64,000 nt of DNA from Paenimyroides baculatum (GCF_008629655.1 NZ_VWSG01000011.1:25813-89812); one strand, 5' to 3'; shown: positions 50,655 through 60,555, counted from the first letter of the stretch. A program made the numbers and translations. Notes: generated by a model not told the origin, from the sequence alone.

Positions 50655-52118
50655 TTACTTATTGAATTCGTTTAAAAAATTGATAACTTCCTCTAAATCG
50701 TTAAAGTGATGTTTCACACCTTTTATTTCCTGATAATCTTCGTGACCTTTGCCGGCAATTAAAATAATATCGCCTTCTTTAGCCATTTTACAGGCTGTTT
50801 TTATAGCTTGGTGACGGTCTTCTATTGTTAGATATTTGTTGGTATTCTGCGCTTCAACACCTGCTTCCATTTCCTTTAAAATTTCAAAAGGATCTTCGTT
50901 ACGCGGATTGTCTGATGTAAGAATAACCGTATCGCTGTTTTCTGTTGCAATGCGTGCCATTACCGGGCGTTTTTCTTTATCGCGATTTCCGCCACAACCA
51001 ACAACTGTAAACAATTGTTCGTTAAACGTGCGAATTTCGGCAATGGTTTTTAGTACGTTTTCCAACGCGTCTGGTGTATGTGCGTAATCTACAATTGCGG
51101 TGATTTTAGTTTTCGAAACGATAAACTGAAATCTGCCCGAAACACTTTGCAACGTACTTAAATGCACCAAAACTTCTTCTTTGGTTAAACCTAATTCTAA
51201 AGCTGTTGCGTAAATTGCTAATAGGTTTGATGCGTTAAACTTACCGATTAACTGCACCCAAACTTCTTGATTATTGATGTTTAACAGCATTCCGTTAAAC
51301 TGACTTTCAATGATTTTTCCGTTTACATCGGCAACATTTTGTATGCTGTACATTGTTTTCTTTGCATCACAGTTTTGCAACATGAACGCTCCGTTTTTAT
51401 CATCGGCATTGCTAATGGCGAAAGCTGTTTTTGGAAGTGAATCAAAAAACGATTTTTTTACATTGCGATATTCTGCGAATGTTTTGTGATAGTCTAAATG
51501 ATCGTGTGAAAGATTCGTGAAAATCCCGCCTTTAAATACTAATGCATCGATACGTTTTTGAGCAATTCCGTGCGAACTAACTTCCATAAAACAATAACTA
51601 CAACCTGCCTGAACCATTTGGTTTAAGTAATTGTTTATTGTAATGGAATCGGGTGTGGTATGCGTTGCCGGAAAAGCATCGTTACCAATTAATATTTTTA
51701 CGGTTGATAACAAACCAACTTTATAACCTGCTTTTGTAAATAACTGATGCAATAAGGTAGCAATAGTGGTTTTTCCGTTTGTACCGGTTACGCCAACCAA
51801 AGACAATTTTTCTGACGGATTATCATAAAAATTAGCTGCGATAAACGCTAATGCTTCATTGGTATCGGCAACTTTAACGTAGGTAACATCATCTGAAAAA
51901 ACTGCTGGATCGTCTTCATAAATTATTGCAGTTGCACCGTTTTCAATAGCTTTTTCAATGTAATCGTGTCCGTTAGAAATAGTTCCTTTCTGTGCGATAA
52001 ATACACAGTTTGGAGTAATCTTTCTTGAATCAAAGACAATATCAGAGATGTCTAAACTGGTAGAACCCCTAACAGCATCTATCGATACTTTATATAATAT
52101 GTCTTTTAATTTTTTCAA
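50655..52118 (-). CDS. murE: UDP-MurNAc-tripeptide synthetase, meso-DAP-adding
   Basis: A 487-residue Mur ligase. The ATP loop is TGTNGKTT (111-118) and DNPR at 403-406 is the signature of enzymes that add meso-diaminopimelate, so the wall should be of the DAP type. Overlaps the ftsI-like gene by 4 nt. Confidence 0.96.
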   Translation of the reverse strand: MKKLKDILYKVSIDAVRGSTSLDISDIVFDSRKITPNCVFIAQKGTISNGHDYIEKAIENGATAIIYEDDPAVFSDDVTYVKVADTNEALAFIAANFYDNPSEKLSLVGVTGTNGKTTIATLLHQLFTKAGYKVGLLSTVKILIGNDAFPATHTTPDSITINNYLNQMVQAGCSYCFMEVSSHGIAQKRIDALVFKGGIFTNLSHDHLDYHKTFAEYRNVKKSFFDSLPKTAFAISNADDKNGAFMLQNCDAKKTMYSIQNVADVNGKIIESQFNGMLLNINNQEVWVQLIGKFNASNLLAIYATALELGLTKEEVLVHLSTLQSVSGRFQFIVSKTKITAIVDYAHTPDALENVLKTIAEIRTFNEQLFTVVGCGGNRDKEKRPVMARIATENSDTVILTSDNPRNEDPFEILKEMEAGVEAQNTNKYLTIEDRHQAIKTACKMAKEGDIILIAGKGHEDYQEIKGVKHHFNDLEEVINFLNEFNK

Positions 52119-54109
52119 CTTAATTCTAATGTAATTATTTGTTGTTTTGTAATTCTTTCTCCGTTTGCTACCGATTGTTTGGTTACTTTTCCAAAGCCTA
52201 CAATCTGTACTTTTAAACCTAAATTTTCTAGTATGGCTACTGCGTCCATTGCCGGTAATCCAACAACATTAGGCATTGCAGAACCCGACTGCTTTACGTT
52301 TGCGTAATATTTTTTATAACTTTTTACTGCCGCTTGTGACGGAGTTTCTATGTTTTTGATTTCTTTTAACGAAGGCACATCGGTAAAAATCTTTTGTGCG
52401 ATACGTTTAAAAACCGGTCCGGCAACATCGCCACCATAATAACTGTGTTTTGTTGGTCGATGGATCACTACGATACAGGAATACTTTGGATTATCGGCAG
52501 GGAAATATCCTACAAAAGACGATGCGTAATACATTCCGCCACGGTTTCCGTAATTCATTTGCGCTGTTCCTGTTTTTCCAGCCATTGAAAAATCGTGCGA
52601 AAGCAAACCTTTTCCAGTTCCTCTTAAAACCACGTTTTTCATGATTGCCTGCATTTCCTTAACCACTTTTGGTTTTACAATCTGCGGGTTGATCACTTCT
52701 TTATCAAAAGTTCTGATCACCTGATTTACATCTCGAATTTCCTTTACAAATTGTGGTTTTACCATTTCTCCGTTATTTGCAACTGCGTTGTAAAGTGTAA
52801 GCGTTTGCATTGGCGTTACCAGAATTCCGTAGCCGTAAGCCATCCATGGTAAGGCAATTTTACTCCAGTTTCTATCGCCCGGAACAGGAATGTACGATTT
52901 TGGTTCGCCTTTAAGATCCAATCCTAAAGTAGCGTTAAAACCAAAATCTTTCATTTTATCTGTAAAATCTTTTGGATTGTCTTTATAAGCCTGATTTACT
53001 GCTTGCGTAACAACGGTATTCGATGAAACTTCAAATGCACGACCTAAAGAAATCTTTCCGTAACCACGTCGGTTAGAATCACGAACCTGTCTGCCAGAAA
53101 AAGTTACAACTCCACCATGCGTATCATAAATAGTAGCTGTATCGGCTTTGCCATCATCTAACAAAGCTAAATACGATGCCAGTTTAAAGGTAGAACCCGG
53201 ATCATGGCGTTCTAAAACAGCATAATTTACTGTTTCGCGGTACGATCCGTCATCAATCTTTCCAAGGTTCGATATTGCTTTAATCTGCCCAGTATTTGTT
53301 TCCATCACAATCACTGTTCCGTGATCGGCTTCATAGTATTCCAAAGAACTTAACAAGGCGTGGTGCGCAATATCCTGAACATACACATCTATGGTTGTGG
53401 TAATGTCGTAACCATCTTTTGGATCAATCTCATTTTCATCGTGAATTGGTTTCCAAAGGTTTTTAGACATTTTCTGTACCTTACGCTTACCTTCTTTACC
53501 TGTTAAATAATCGGTAAAAGCAGCTTCTATACCTTTTCTTGTAATTGTTTTATCGTCATTTAAACGTTCGTAACCTATGGTTCTGTTGGCGATCATTCCC
53601 ATTGGGTATTCGCGTACATGCACCTGGTTTACAATCATTCCGCCTTTGTACTTGCCCAGATTAAACAGCGGAAACGATTTTAGTTTCATGTACTGCGTGT
53701 AACTTAATTTGGTGGCAATATGTACGTAGCGCTTTTTGTTTGAACGTGCTTTGCGGAAATAAGATTCATATTCGCCTGCCGATTTTTTTGGAATGAACTT
53801 GGCTAAAGAATCGGAAAAACCGCGTATATTTTGTTCGAAATGTTCGTTTGATGGTGAATAAGGATCGAAATAAACCGTGTATTTTGGAATGGATGTTGCC
53901 AGTAAACTGCCGTCTGCCGAATAGATGTTTCCGCGGTTTGCCGGAATAATCTCGTCTTTTATCGTTAAACTGTCGGCTTTACTGCGCCATTGTTCGCCCT
54001 CTTTAAACTGAATGATGCTCATTTTTAAAAAAATGGCAATACCAATGGCAAGCATTCCAAAGAAAACAAAGTAAATTCTGTTATTTTCTGTTTTCTTCGC
54101 TAATCCCAT
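52115..54109 (-). CDS. ftsI: Division-specific penicillin-binding protein (FtsI) with PASTA domain
   Basis: A 664-residue class B PBP and transpeptidase of septal wall synthesis. One N-terminal membrane segment (11-30), dimerisation region, then the penicillin-binding motifs S306-T-F-K309, SSN (362-364) and KTG (512-514). A PASTA domain closes the protein (about 605-664, PNVVGLPAMDAVAILENLGL). It overlaps the ftsL-like gene by 10 nt and murE by 4 nt. Confidence 0.94.
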   Translation of the reverse strand: MGLAKKTENNRIYFVFFGMLAIGIAIFLKMSIIQFKEGEQWRSKADSLTIKDEIIPANRGNIYSADGSLLATSIPKYTVYFDPYSPSNEHFEQNIRGFSDSLAKFIPKKSAGEYESYFRKARSNKKRYVHIATKLSYTQYMKLKSFPLFNLGKYKGGMIVNQVHVREYPMGMIANRTIGYERLNDDKTITRKGIEAAFTDYLTGKEGKRKVQKMSKNLWKPIHDENEIDPKDGYDITTTIDVYVQDIAHHALLSSLEYYEADHGTVIVMETNTGQIKAISNLGKIDDGSYRETVNYAVLERHDPGSTFKLASYLALLDDGKADTATIYDTHGGVVTFSGRQVRDSNRRGYGKISLGRAFEVSSNTVVTQAVNQAYKDNPKDFTDKMKDFGFNATLGLDLKGEPKSYIPVPGDRNWSKIALPWMAYGYGILVTPMQTLTLYNAVANNGEMVKPQFVKEIRDVNQVIRTFDKEVINPQIVKPKVVKEMQAIMKNVVLRGTGKGLLSHDFSMAGKTGTAQMNYGNRGGMYYASSFVGYFPADNPKYSCIVVIHRPTKHSYYGGDVAGPVFKRIAQKIFTDVPSLKEIKNIETPSQAAVKSYKKYYANVKQSGSAMPNVVGLPAMDAVAILENLGLKVQIVGFGKVTKQSVANGERITKQQIITLELS

Positions 54110-54438
54110 ATCTCATACCACTTTTTTTCTTTCTCTATAACAACTTTTACTTTTTTTGGTGGAACCGATGACGGTAAGATTTGGTAAAATTCCATTTCTT
54201 TAGAAACATTCGATTCCATTCTCAACTGCATTAATTCTGATCTTTTATCAACAAATTCTGATCGAAGCTCTTTAACCTGTTCGGTTAAATCTTTTGCCTT
54301 CATCATTTTTTGCTCGTAAAAGTGGTTGTTTGCAATCAAGACCAACGTCCAGAAAACAATGTATATAATAAAAAGCCAATTTTTCAACGATTGCCCTTCA
54401 ACCAAAAATTTTGCTTTTATTATATTGTTTAATCCCAT
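54100..54438 (-). CDS. ftsL: FtsL-like divisome protein
   Basis: A 112-residue bitopic protein with one membrane helix (about residues 21-37, WLFIIYIVFWTLVLIAN) and a periplasmic coiled coil (LTEQVKELRSEFVDKRSELMQ is the core). Size, topology and position between rsmH and ftsI identify it as FtsL, although sequence conservation in this family is low. Confidence 0.85.
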   Translation of the reverse strand: MGLNNIIKAKFLVEGQSLKNWLFIIYIVFWTLVLIANNHFYEQKMMKAKDLTEQVKELRSEFVDKRSELMQLRMESNVSKEMEFYQILPSSVPPKKVKVVIEKEKKWYEIWD

Positions 54439-54439
54439 T

Positions 54440-55351
54440 CTATTTTTTTTCTGCTATTCTTAATTTGGCACTGCGTGCACGGTTATTCTCTTTAATTTCT
54501 TCATCAGTTGGAACGATCAGTTTTCCTATGGTTTCAAAAGGAACTTCAAATCTTCCGAAAAAATCGCGTTCAGGTTCGCCTTCAAACATTCCGTTTTTAA
54601 TAAAGCGTTTTACCAATCTGTCTTCTAAAGAATGATAAGATATTACGCTTAATCGCCCGCCTGGTTTTAGTATTTCTAACGATTGTTCCAAGAATTCTCT
54701 TAAAGCATCCATTTCCTGATTTACTTCAATACGAATTGCCTGATAAATCTGCGCTAAAATTTTATTGCTCTTGTGAGCCGGTAAAAAACGCGAGAATATT
54801 TTTTTTAACTGTTCTGAATTTTTTATTGGTTCTTCTTTTCGTGCGGTTATAATTGCTGCAGCCAAACCGCGTGCATTGTTTAGTTCGCCGTAAGAAAAAA
54901 ACATTTTGCTTAATGCGGCTTCGTCATAATCGTTGATTACTTCGTAGGCAGAAAGACTGCTGTTTTGGTTCATACGCATATCTAATTCTGCATCAAAACG
55001 AGTTGAAAACCCGCGTTCAGCAACATCGAACTGATGTGATGATACACCGAAATCGCCTAAAATACCATCGACCTGCTTAATTCCGTAAACACGTAAAAAT
55101 CGTTTTATGAAACGAAAATTTTCATTGATTAATGTAAAACGGTCATCGTCTATTGCATTTTCTAACGCATCGGTATCCTGATCAAAAGCAAACAATTTTC
55201 CGTTAGGTCCCAAATGACGCATAATTTCTTTTGAATGTCCGCCGCCGCCAAAAGTAACATCAACATAAATTCCATCGGGCTTTATGTTTAAACCGTTAAC
55301 CGTTTCTTTTAAAAGTACGGGGTTGTGATATTCGTATTCGTTATGCTCCAT
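54440..55351 (-). CDS. rsmH: 16S rRNA m4C1402 methyltransferase
   Basis: A 303-residue SAM-dependent methylase acting on C1402 of 16S rRNA. The cofactor motif is VDVTFGGGGHSKEI (31-44), and GILGDFGVSSHQFD and ISYHSLEDRLVKRF are conserved. Overlaps mraZ by 11 nt and precedes ftsL by 1 nt. Confidence 0.96.
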   Translation of the reverse strand: MEHNEYEYHNPVLLKETVNGLNIKPDGIYVDVTFGGGGHSKEIMRHLGPNGKLFAFDQDTDALENAIDDDRFTLINENFRFIKRFLRVYGIKQVDGILGDFGVSSHQFDVAERGFSTRFDAELDMRMNQNSSLSAYEVINDYDEAALSKMFFSYGELNNARGLAAAIITARKEEPIKNSEQLKKIFSRFLPAHKSNKILAQIYQAIRIEVNQEMDALREFLEQSLEILKPGGRLSVISYHSLEDRLVKRFIKNGMFEGEPERDFFGRFEVPFETIGKLIVPTDEEIKENNRARSAKLRIAEKK

Positions 55352-55802
55352 AATTATTTATTGATCCCATCACTTCTTCGGCTAAATCGCCAAAGTCAAT
55401 TTCTTCATCGTTTACAATTTGTTCGTATAAATCTTTATTCCAGATTTCAATCAGGTTAATTTTCGATGAAAACACCACGTCTTTAGAAATATTAGCGAAT
55501 TCAACCAAATCTTTACTTATTTGCAAACGTCCGGCGTCATCTATATCAACTATCTTTACACCCGCCATAAACTTGCGAATAAAGGTGTCTGCCTTGCGGT
55601 TAAAACGGTTTAGTTCGTTTAATTTTTCTAACATTTTGTTCCATTCGTTCATTGGCCAAAGTTCTACGCATTTCTCATAAACAGAGCGCTTTAGTATAAA
55701 ACCATCGCCAACAGAAATCAGTTGTTTTTTTAATGCAGCAGGTATCAACACCCTTCCTTTGGTGTCAATTTTACATTCGTATGTACCTACTATTGGTTGC
55801 AT
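55341..55802 (-). CDS. mraZ: Transcriptional regulator MraZ
   Basis: A 153-residue protein with two SpoVT/AbrB-like halves; the motifs CKIDTKGRVLIPAALKK (residues 10-26) and DIDDAGRLQISKDL are the two DNA-binding repeats. In other bacteria it represses its own dcw operon. First gene of the cluster; candidate binding sites lie just upstream of its -7 box. Confidence 0.95.
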   Translation of the reverse strand: MQPIVGTYECKIDTKGRVLIPAALKKQLISVGDGFILKRSVYEKCVELWPMNEWNKMLEKLNELNRFNRKADTFIRKFMAGVKIVDIDDAGRLQISKDLVEFANISKDVVFSSKINLIEIWNKDLYEQIVNDEEIDFGDLAEEVMGSINNYGA

Positions 55803-55831
55803 TAAATTTCTACATTAGATTAATTACAAAA

Positions 55832-55839
55832 CAAAAGTA
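55832..55839 (-). promoter_or_regulatory. mraZ/dcw promoter, -7 box
   Basis: On the minus strand TACTTTTG matches TAnnTTTG exactly, 29 nt before the mraZ start. The -33 position is occupied by the GTGGT repeats rather than a clear TTTG, which would let MraZ block RNA polymerase. Confidence 0.6.
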
Positions 55840-55849
55840 ATTAAAATTT

Positions 55850-55878
55850 TACCACTTCCTACCACTTTTTACCACTTT
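55850..55878 (-). promoter_or_regulatory. MraZ box: three 10-bp-spaced AAGTGGT repeats
   Basis: ACCACTT occurs on the plus strand at 55851, 55861 and 55871, i.e. AAGTGGT on the minus strand with a strict 10-bp period. GTGG/TGGG repeats at this spacing are the known target type of MraZ. They lie immediately upstream of the -7 box. Confidence 0.75.
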
Positions 55879-56116
55879 GTTGATAAGTTTTTGATTACGC
55901 GTTGTGTTTTTGTAAGTGATTGATTATAAGGATTAAAATAATTTTTAAAGATTTTTAGGCAAGCTTAAAAAATATATAAGTATCTTTCAAAATAAATGTA
56001 GATTTACCACGTAAAAATGCAAAACATTTAAATAACTAAAAGGGTTAGGTTGGGTAGTTTAAATATCAATTAGTAATTAAACTACTTTAACTTTACACGA
56101 TTTTTTATTAATATCG

Positions 56117-56124
56117 TATATTTG
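56117..56124 (+). promoter_or_regulatory. Candidate promoter of the hydrolase-GTPase pair
   Basis: TATATTTG fits TAnnTTTG and lies 20 nt before ATG 56145. TTTA elements upstream (56086-56095) could serve as a weak -33 box. Confidence 0.5.
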
Positions 56125-56144
56125 TACGAATTGAAATCGCATAT

Positions 56145-56912
56145 ATGGAGCGAAACATAAAAGAAGAAGGAAAGTTTAGATACGTTGAAATTGGTGAAGG
56201 TACACCAATTATTATTTTACACGGTTTAATGGGCGGCTTAAGTAATTTTGATGGAGTATCAGATTATTTTCCTAAAAAAGGATATAAAGTTGTACTACCA
56301 GAATTGCCTATTTATACTTTAAATATACTAAAGACCAACATAAAAGCTTTTGCGAAATTTGTACACGATTTTGTAAAACATAAAAAATACGAGAAAATTA
56401 TTCTACTTGGAAATTCATTGGGCGGGCATATTGCGTTGTATTACACCAAGATGCACCCGGAATCTGTTGAAGCCTTAATAATTACCGGAAGTTCTGGTTT
56501 GTACGAAAGTGCAATGGGCGATTCTTATCCGCGTCGTGGCGATTACGAGTTTATAAAAAAGAAGGCTGAGGATGTTTTTTACGATCCGGCGGTTGCTACC
56601 AAAGAAATTGTCGATGATGTTTTTACAACGGTTAACGACCGTATTAAGTTGATTAAAACATTAACAATTGCAAAAAGCGCCATTCGTCACAACATGGCGA
56701 AAGATCTGCCGAAAATGCATACACCAACCTGCATTATCTGGGGGAAGAACGATATTGTAACACCACCCGATGTTGCCGAAGAATTTCACGAACTTTTACC
56801 AGATTCGGATCTTTTTTGGATCGATAAATGCGGGCATGCTGCAATGATGGAAAAACCAAACGAGTTTAATGAAATTTTAGACCAGTGGTTTGAAAAACGA
56901 AATATAAAGTAA
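56145..56912 (+). CDS. Alpha/beta-fold hydrolase
   Basis: A 255-residue cytoplasmic hydrolase with the complete triad: S91 in the nucleophile elbow GNSLGG, D203 ([10 protein letters not shown]) and H231 ([12 protein letters not shown]). The oxyanion region is LHGLMGG (25-31). Substrate unknown; the family includes esterases and C-C hydrolases. It is followed after 2 nt by the YihA/YsxC GTPase gene, a pairing I expect in Flavobacteriia. Confidence 0.88.
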   Translation: MERNIKEEGKFRYVEIGEGTPIIILHGLMGGLSNFDGVSDYFPKKGYKVVLPELPIYTLNILKTNIKAFAKFVHDFVKHKKYEKIILLGNSLGGHIALYYTKMHPESVEALIITGSSGLYESAMGDSYPRRGDYEFIKKKAEDVFYDPAVATKEIVDDVFTTVNDRIKLIKTLTIAKSAIRHNMAKDLPKMHTPTCIIWGKNDIVTPPDVAEEFHELLPDSDLFWIDKCGHAAMMEKPNEFNEILDQWFEKRNIK

Positions 56913-56914
56913 TT

Positions 56915-57535
56915 ATGAAGATTAATACTGCTGAATTTATCATAAGTAATTCGGATGTAAAGAAATGTCCAACCGAACCTATTCCTGAATATGCTTTTAT
57001 AGGAAGATCGAATGTTGGAAAATCTTCACTGATTAATATGCTTACCAACAATAAAAATCTGGCAAAAACATCGAGTCGTCCGGGAAAAACACAGTTAATA
57101 AATCATTTTAAGATCAACAACAACTGGTTTTTGGTCGATTTACCTGGATACGGTTACGCAAAGGTTTCAAAATCAACAAAAGCGATCTTTCAGAAATTCA
57201 TAACCGAATATTTCGAGAAACGTGAACAATTGGTAAGTGCTTTTGTTTTGGTTGATATTCGTCACGAAGCACAAAAAATAGATTTGGAGTTTATCAACTA
57301 TTTAGGCGAAAGCGGCGTTCCGTTTGGAATTATCTTTACAAAAGCCGACAAAATAAGTAAAGGATCGATCCAAAAACATACGGCAGCTTACACAAAAGCA
57401 TTACACGCAAATGGTTGGGAAGAAGTGCCACCATTTTTTGTAACATCTTCTGAAAGTGAATTTGGTAAAGATGAAGTTTTAAACTACATTGATCAGATAA
57501 ATCAGGATATATTTAAAAACAACAATTTTGTATAG
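56915..57535 (+). CDS. engB: Ribosome biogenesis GTPase YihA/YsxC (EngB)
   Basis: A 206-residue TRAFAC GTPase needed for large-subunit assembly. G1 is GRSNVGKS (30-37), G3 is DLPG (75-78) and G4 is TKAD (142-145). Full length. Co-transcribed with the hydrolase gene and closed by the terminator at 57536-57567. Confidence 0.95.
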   Translation: MKINTAEFIISNSDVKKCPTEPIPEYAFIGRSNVGKSSLINMLTNNKNLAKTSSRPGKTQLINHFKINNNWFLVDLPGYGYAKVSKSTKAIFQKFITEYFEKREQLVSAFVLVDIRHEAQKIDLEFINYLGESGVPFGIIFTKADKISKGSIQKHTAAYTKALHANGWEEVPPFFVTSSESEFGKDEVLNYIDQINQDIFKNNNFV

Positions 57536-57567
57536 AAAAAGAGTTCCAAATTTAAACTCTTTTTTTG
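57536..57567. terminator. Terminator after engB
   Basis: AAAAAGAGTT (57536-57545) pairs with AACTCTTTTT (57555-57564) and T continues to 57567. The A/T-rich ends also suit the convergent gene. Confidence 0.8.
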
Positions 57568-57577
57568 CTTTATAATC

Positions 57578-57967
57578 TTAACTCGGAATTTGCTCTGTTA
57601 AAACCAAATCTCCTTTTTTGTCATAATAAGTACAGGTTAATGCATCTAAATCAACGATCCATTTTTCAACTCCTGTTTCTGCGCAGTGTTTGCAAAAAGT
57701 AAAATAATCAGTTTCGCCTTGCTGATGAATCTTTAACAAACGAGCAAACTCCTCTTTATTTAAATTGTCTGAAATAGTCAGATCATCGTATTTTGGGTTT
57801 GATTGTACCGAAAAATCATTACTTCCTAAATAATTGGTATGACTGTCTTTTACCCAGGTTTCAAAACCGGTTACGCCCATTTTTTTAATTTCCTGAATGT
57901 ATTTAGGAAAATCGGCACCCGATTTTACTTTTGCGTGTGCTTCTTGAATTTCTTTTACTGTAAACAT
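57578..57967 (-). CDS. DUF1398 family protein
   Basis: A 129-residue soluble protein. The pattern MGVTGFETWVKDSHTNYLG, then a C-terminal half with CKHCAETGVEKWIVDL and TCTYYDKKG, matches the DUF1398 (YbcV-like) family, whose role is unknown. It stands alone, between the engB terminator and the terminator of the next minus-strand gene. Confidence 0.8.
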   Translation of the reverse strand: MFTVKEIQEAHAKVKSGADFPKYIQEIKKMGVTGFETWVKDSHTNYLGSNDFSVQSNPKYDDLTISDNLNKEEFARLLKIHQQGETDYFTFCKHCAETGVEKWIVDLDALTCTYYDKKGDLVLTEQIPS

Positions 57968-57997
57968 TTTCTAGATTTTTATGCTGTAAAACTACAA

Positions 57998-58028
57998 ATA
58001 AAAAAACATCTCGTAAATTGAGATGTTT
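57998..58028 (-). terminator. Terminator after the thioredoxin-like gene
   Basis: On the minus strand GAGATGTTT-type arms (58020-58028 with 58004-58012, loop of 7) are followed by a run of seven T. It separates the thioredoxin-like gene from the DUF1398 gene. Confidence 0.8.
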
Positions 58029-58053
58029 GCTTTTTATAAATTATTTATGTTTT

Positions 58054-58350
58054 TTAATTAAACGCTTTTGCAATCATTACCAACGAATTTTTATCGGTAA
58101 TACCAGACTGTCGCCAAACCATTGCACCGTTTTTGTAAACCATTAATGTTGGTTCGCTTTTTATGCGCAGGGCTTCAACCAGTTCCGGATTTTTTATGGT
58201 ATCAATATTAATTATGGTCAGTTTTTCGCCCATTTCTACTGCTACCTCTTCTATAATTTGTTGCATTTGCTCGCATTCGGGATTATGTTCAGCAGTAAAC
58301 TGAATTAAAACCGGAATGTTTGAGTTTATTAAATCACCAAATTTTGACAT
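58054..58350 (-). CDS. Thioredoxin-fold protein lacking the CXXC pair
   Basis: A 98-residue thioredoxin-fold protein with the usual beta-alpha-beta start (IPVLIQFTAEHNPECEQM) and the cis-Pro loop (KSEPTLMVYKNG). At the active site W-C-G-P-C reads H-N-P-E-C, so only the second Cys (C26) remains. It cannot be a normal dithiol oxidoreductase; a monothiol or binding role is likely. No signal peptide, so it is cytoplasmic. Confidence 0.85.
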   Translation of the reverse strand: MSKFGDLINSNIPVLIQFTAEHNPECEQMQQIIEEVAVEMGEKLTIINIDTIKNPELVEALRIKSEPTLMVYKNGAMVWRQSGITDKNSLVMIAKAFN

Positions 58351-58405
58351 ATCACTCTTTTTTCTATCAATACAAAATTATAATTTTTCGGTAATTAACC
58401 TTTTA

Positions 58406-59626
58406 TTATTTGCTTTTTTTTAGTTCTAAAACGGTAATTTCAGGCCAAATGCCAACTCTTCCAGAATATGCGTGAAATCCAAAACCGCGGTTTACGTAAA
58501 TATATTGGTGACCTTTGTTGTATAAACCGCCCCATTCAGGATAAATATATTCTGCCGGACTCCATTCTAAAACACTCGGAATATCAAAACCAAACTGCAT
58601 ACCATGTGTATGACCCGATAAGGTAAGTTGGTATTTCTGCTGATGATTTACGATTTCAGCATCCCAATGAGACGGATCGTGTGTCATTACAATTTTAAAG
58701 GCATCGGTAGGAACATTTTCTGACGTTTTCTTTAAATCGCCTGCTTTTTTAAAGTTTAATCCCCAGTTTTCTACACCTAACAAATAAATAGAATCGTTGT
58801 TGCTTTTTAAAACCACATTTTCATTTAAAAGCAGCTTAAAACCACTTTTCTCGATATTGTTTTTAATTGCGACAAAATTTGCTTCTTTAGCAGCTTCGGT
58901 ATCCCACTTCACGTATTCGCCATAATCGTGATTTCCTAAAACAGCAAATTTACCATATTTTGGTGTTTTGATCTTTTGCAATGCTGCAATCCACGGGTCG
59001 GCTTCGGTTGCCAATGTATTTACAAAATCACCAGTAAAAAGTAAGATATCGTATTCTTGAGCATTAATCATTTCAATACCTTTTTCAATGGCTTCTTTAT
59101 TATCCCAACTTCCCACGTGCAAATCGGATATCTGCAGAACTTTCAATCCGTCAAAATCAGCAGGTAAATCTTTAAAAGCAATGGTTTCTTCTCGCACTTT
59201 AAAATTGTATTTCCCTACAAAAACGCCGTAAATTATAGAAAGTGTAAGTAAACCAGCGGCTGTTAATACAATTTTGGTCAACAAACTGCTGCGCGAATTT
59301 GTAATAATTTTTTTATAGATAAATTTATTGCTTGTCCATCGCGTAAATCGGAACATATCTTCAAAAAACAGCGGAATACTTATAAGTATTTTTGGTAACA
59401 GAAAAAGCAGCAGCAATGCCATAACGTGCATACTTTCTGCGGTTTGTCCTTTAGATTGATCGCTGCCTTTAAAATATAAAAACAAGCTGGCAATTATGGT
59501 AACCAGTAAAAGCAGGTACGCAAAAACAACCGATCTTTTTTTAGTGAATTTATAAATAAGGTGGCAGGTGTAAACTTCGCCAAGTATTATGAAAAGTAGA
59601 ATAACGTATATAAATTTTTGAATCAT
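58406..59626 (-). CDS. Membrane-anchored metallophosphoesterase
   Basis: A 406-residue protein with about four N-terminal membrane segments (to about residue 140) and a C-terminal calcineurin-like phosphoesterase domain: SDLHVG, FTGDFVN, GNHDYG, THDPSHW and SGHTHGMQFG bind the two metal ions. The family (YkuE-like) includes UDP-sugar and lipid-linked pyrophosphatases; the substrate here is unknown. Confidence 0.88.
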   Translation of the reverse strand: MIQKFIYVILLFIILGEVYTCHLIYKFTKKRSVVFAYLLLLVTIIASLFLYFKGSDQSKGQTAESMHVMALLLLFLLPKILISIPLFFEDMFRFTRWTSNKFIYKKIITNSRSSLLTKIVLTAAGLLTLSIIYGVFVGKYNFKVREETIAFKDLPADFDGLKVLQISDLHVGSWDNKEAIEKGIEMINAQEYDILLFTGDFVNTLATEADPWIAALQKIKTPKYGKFAVLGNHDYGEYVKWDTEAAKEANFVAIKNNIEKSGFKLLLNENVVLKSNNDSIYLLGVENWGLNFKKAGDLKKTSENVPTDAFKIVMTHDPSHWDAEIVNHQQKYQLTLSGHTHGMQFGFDIPSVLEWSPAEYIYPEWGGLYNKGHQYIYVNRGFGFHAYSGRVGIWPEITVLELKKSK

Positions 59627-59827
59627 TCTGTTTTAGTTTGAATCAAAAGTACACCAATTTGATTTTTTATCGAATACCGTTTTTAATACTTTAACAGTTT
59701 GATTTAAATAGCTATTATTAGTTAAGCTTTTTTTAATGATTTATAGTATTATTCAATCTCTAATAGTTCATTTTAATTTAAAACAAGTGGTTTGTTTATA
59801 TTTACGATAAAAAATAAAATTCTTAAG

Positions 59828-60442
59828 ATGAAAAAAATATATTTAATGTTCATTATGTGCTTTGTTTCTAATTTCTTGCTTGCACAAGAATATGATGGAA
59901 CCATGTATTTTAAAGATGGAACTTCAAAAATTGGAAAAATTGAAATTCCTAAAAGAATGACTGCAAAAAATATTGTTTTTAACGGAAATGAGGTTGCAAG
60001 TGAACAAATTTTACGAATGAATGTTTTTATAAATAGTGTTCCATTCACCTTTGTTTATTGTAACTATGGTAAATACAAATTTAAAAAATATAAAGAGTTT
60101 GATGAACACTTTTGGTATTTAAAAGTAGATGATATTCAAGGTCATCGTCTTGAATATTTTGTAACTGCTACAAAATTTAAAATTTCTAAAGAAGGTAAAT
60201 TGGTAATGGAAGCAGTAGGTGATCCACCAATGATTATGCACATGATAAAAAAGATAGAAGATGATACAATGATTTTAGTAATGGAAGATTATGGTGATGC
60301 TATAACTATTGGAATTGGTAGAAATAAGGTGCTTAGAAATATGATTGACGACTATCTTGTTGATTGTGATTTACTTAAAAATGCTAATGTAAAGGAACTT
60401 TCGGTTGTTGATGTTGTCAATATTTATAATAATTGTAATTAA
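59828..60442 (+). CDS. Exported protein of unknown function
   Basis: ATG 59828 gives a 204-residue protein with a signal peptide (MKKIYLMFIMCFVSNFLLA, cleavage before QEYDG). The mature part is beta-rich and charged, starting with a GTMYFKDGTSKIGKI segment. No family named. It stands alone and is separated from polA by a strong hairpin. Confidence 0.65.
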   Translation: MKKIYLMFIMCFVSNFLLAQEYDGTMYFKDGTSKIGKIEIPKRMTAKNIVFNGNEVASEQILRMNVFINSVPFTFVYCNYGKYKFKKYKEFDEHFWYLKVDDIQGHRLEYFVTATKFKISKEGKLVMEAVGDPPMIMHMIKKIEDDTMILVMEDYGDAITIGIGRNKVLRNMIDDYLVDCDLLKNANVKELSVVDVVNIYNNCN

Positions 60443-60480
60443 ATCTCAAATATTTAAATAAAATAAATCTAAAAATTATT

Positions 60481-60526
60481 GTTTTTAGTTCTTTGTTGTG
60501 CTTTGTTTCAACAGAGAACTAAAAAC
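60481..60526. terminator. 18-bp hairpin between exported-protein gene and polA
   Basis: Arms 60481-60498 and 60509-60526 pair over 18 bp with one G-U pair and a 10-nt loop. The stem ends in A/T-rich sequence but no T-run follows on the plus strand. Terminator or 5-prime element near the polA promoter; which one is open. Confidence 0.55.
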
Positions 60527-60547
60527 GTACAACTCATAACTTTTTTG

Positions 60548-60555
60548 TACTTTTG
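60548..60555 (+). promoter_or_regulatory. Candidate polA promoter, -7 box
   Basis: TACTTTTG fits TAnnTTTG exactly and lies 20 nt before the polA ATG. No good TTTG -33 element is seen. Confidence 0.5.

Larger units (their letters stand above)
55803..56144. other. Divergent intergenic region mraZ / hydrolase
   Basis: About 340 nt holding the mraZ promoter with its repeats on the mraZ side (55832-55878), a candidate promoter for the plus-strand hydrolase gene on the other side (TATATTTG 56117-56124), and about 230 AT-rich nt between in which I see nothing clear. Confidence 0.7.
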
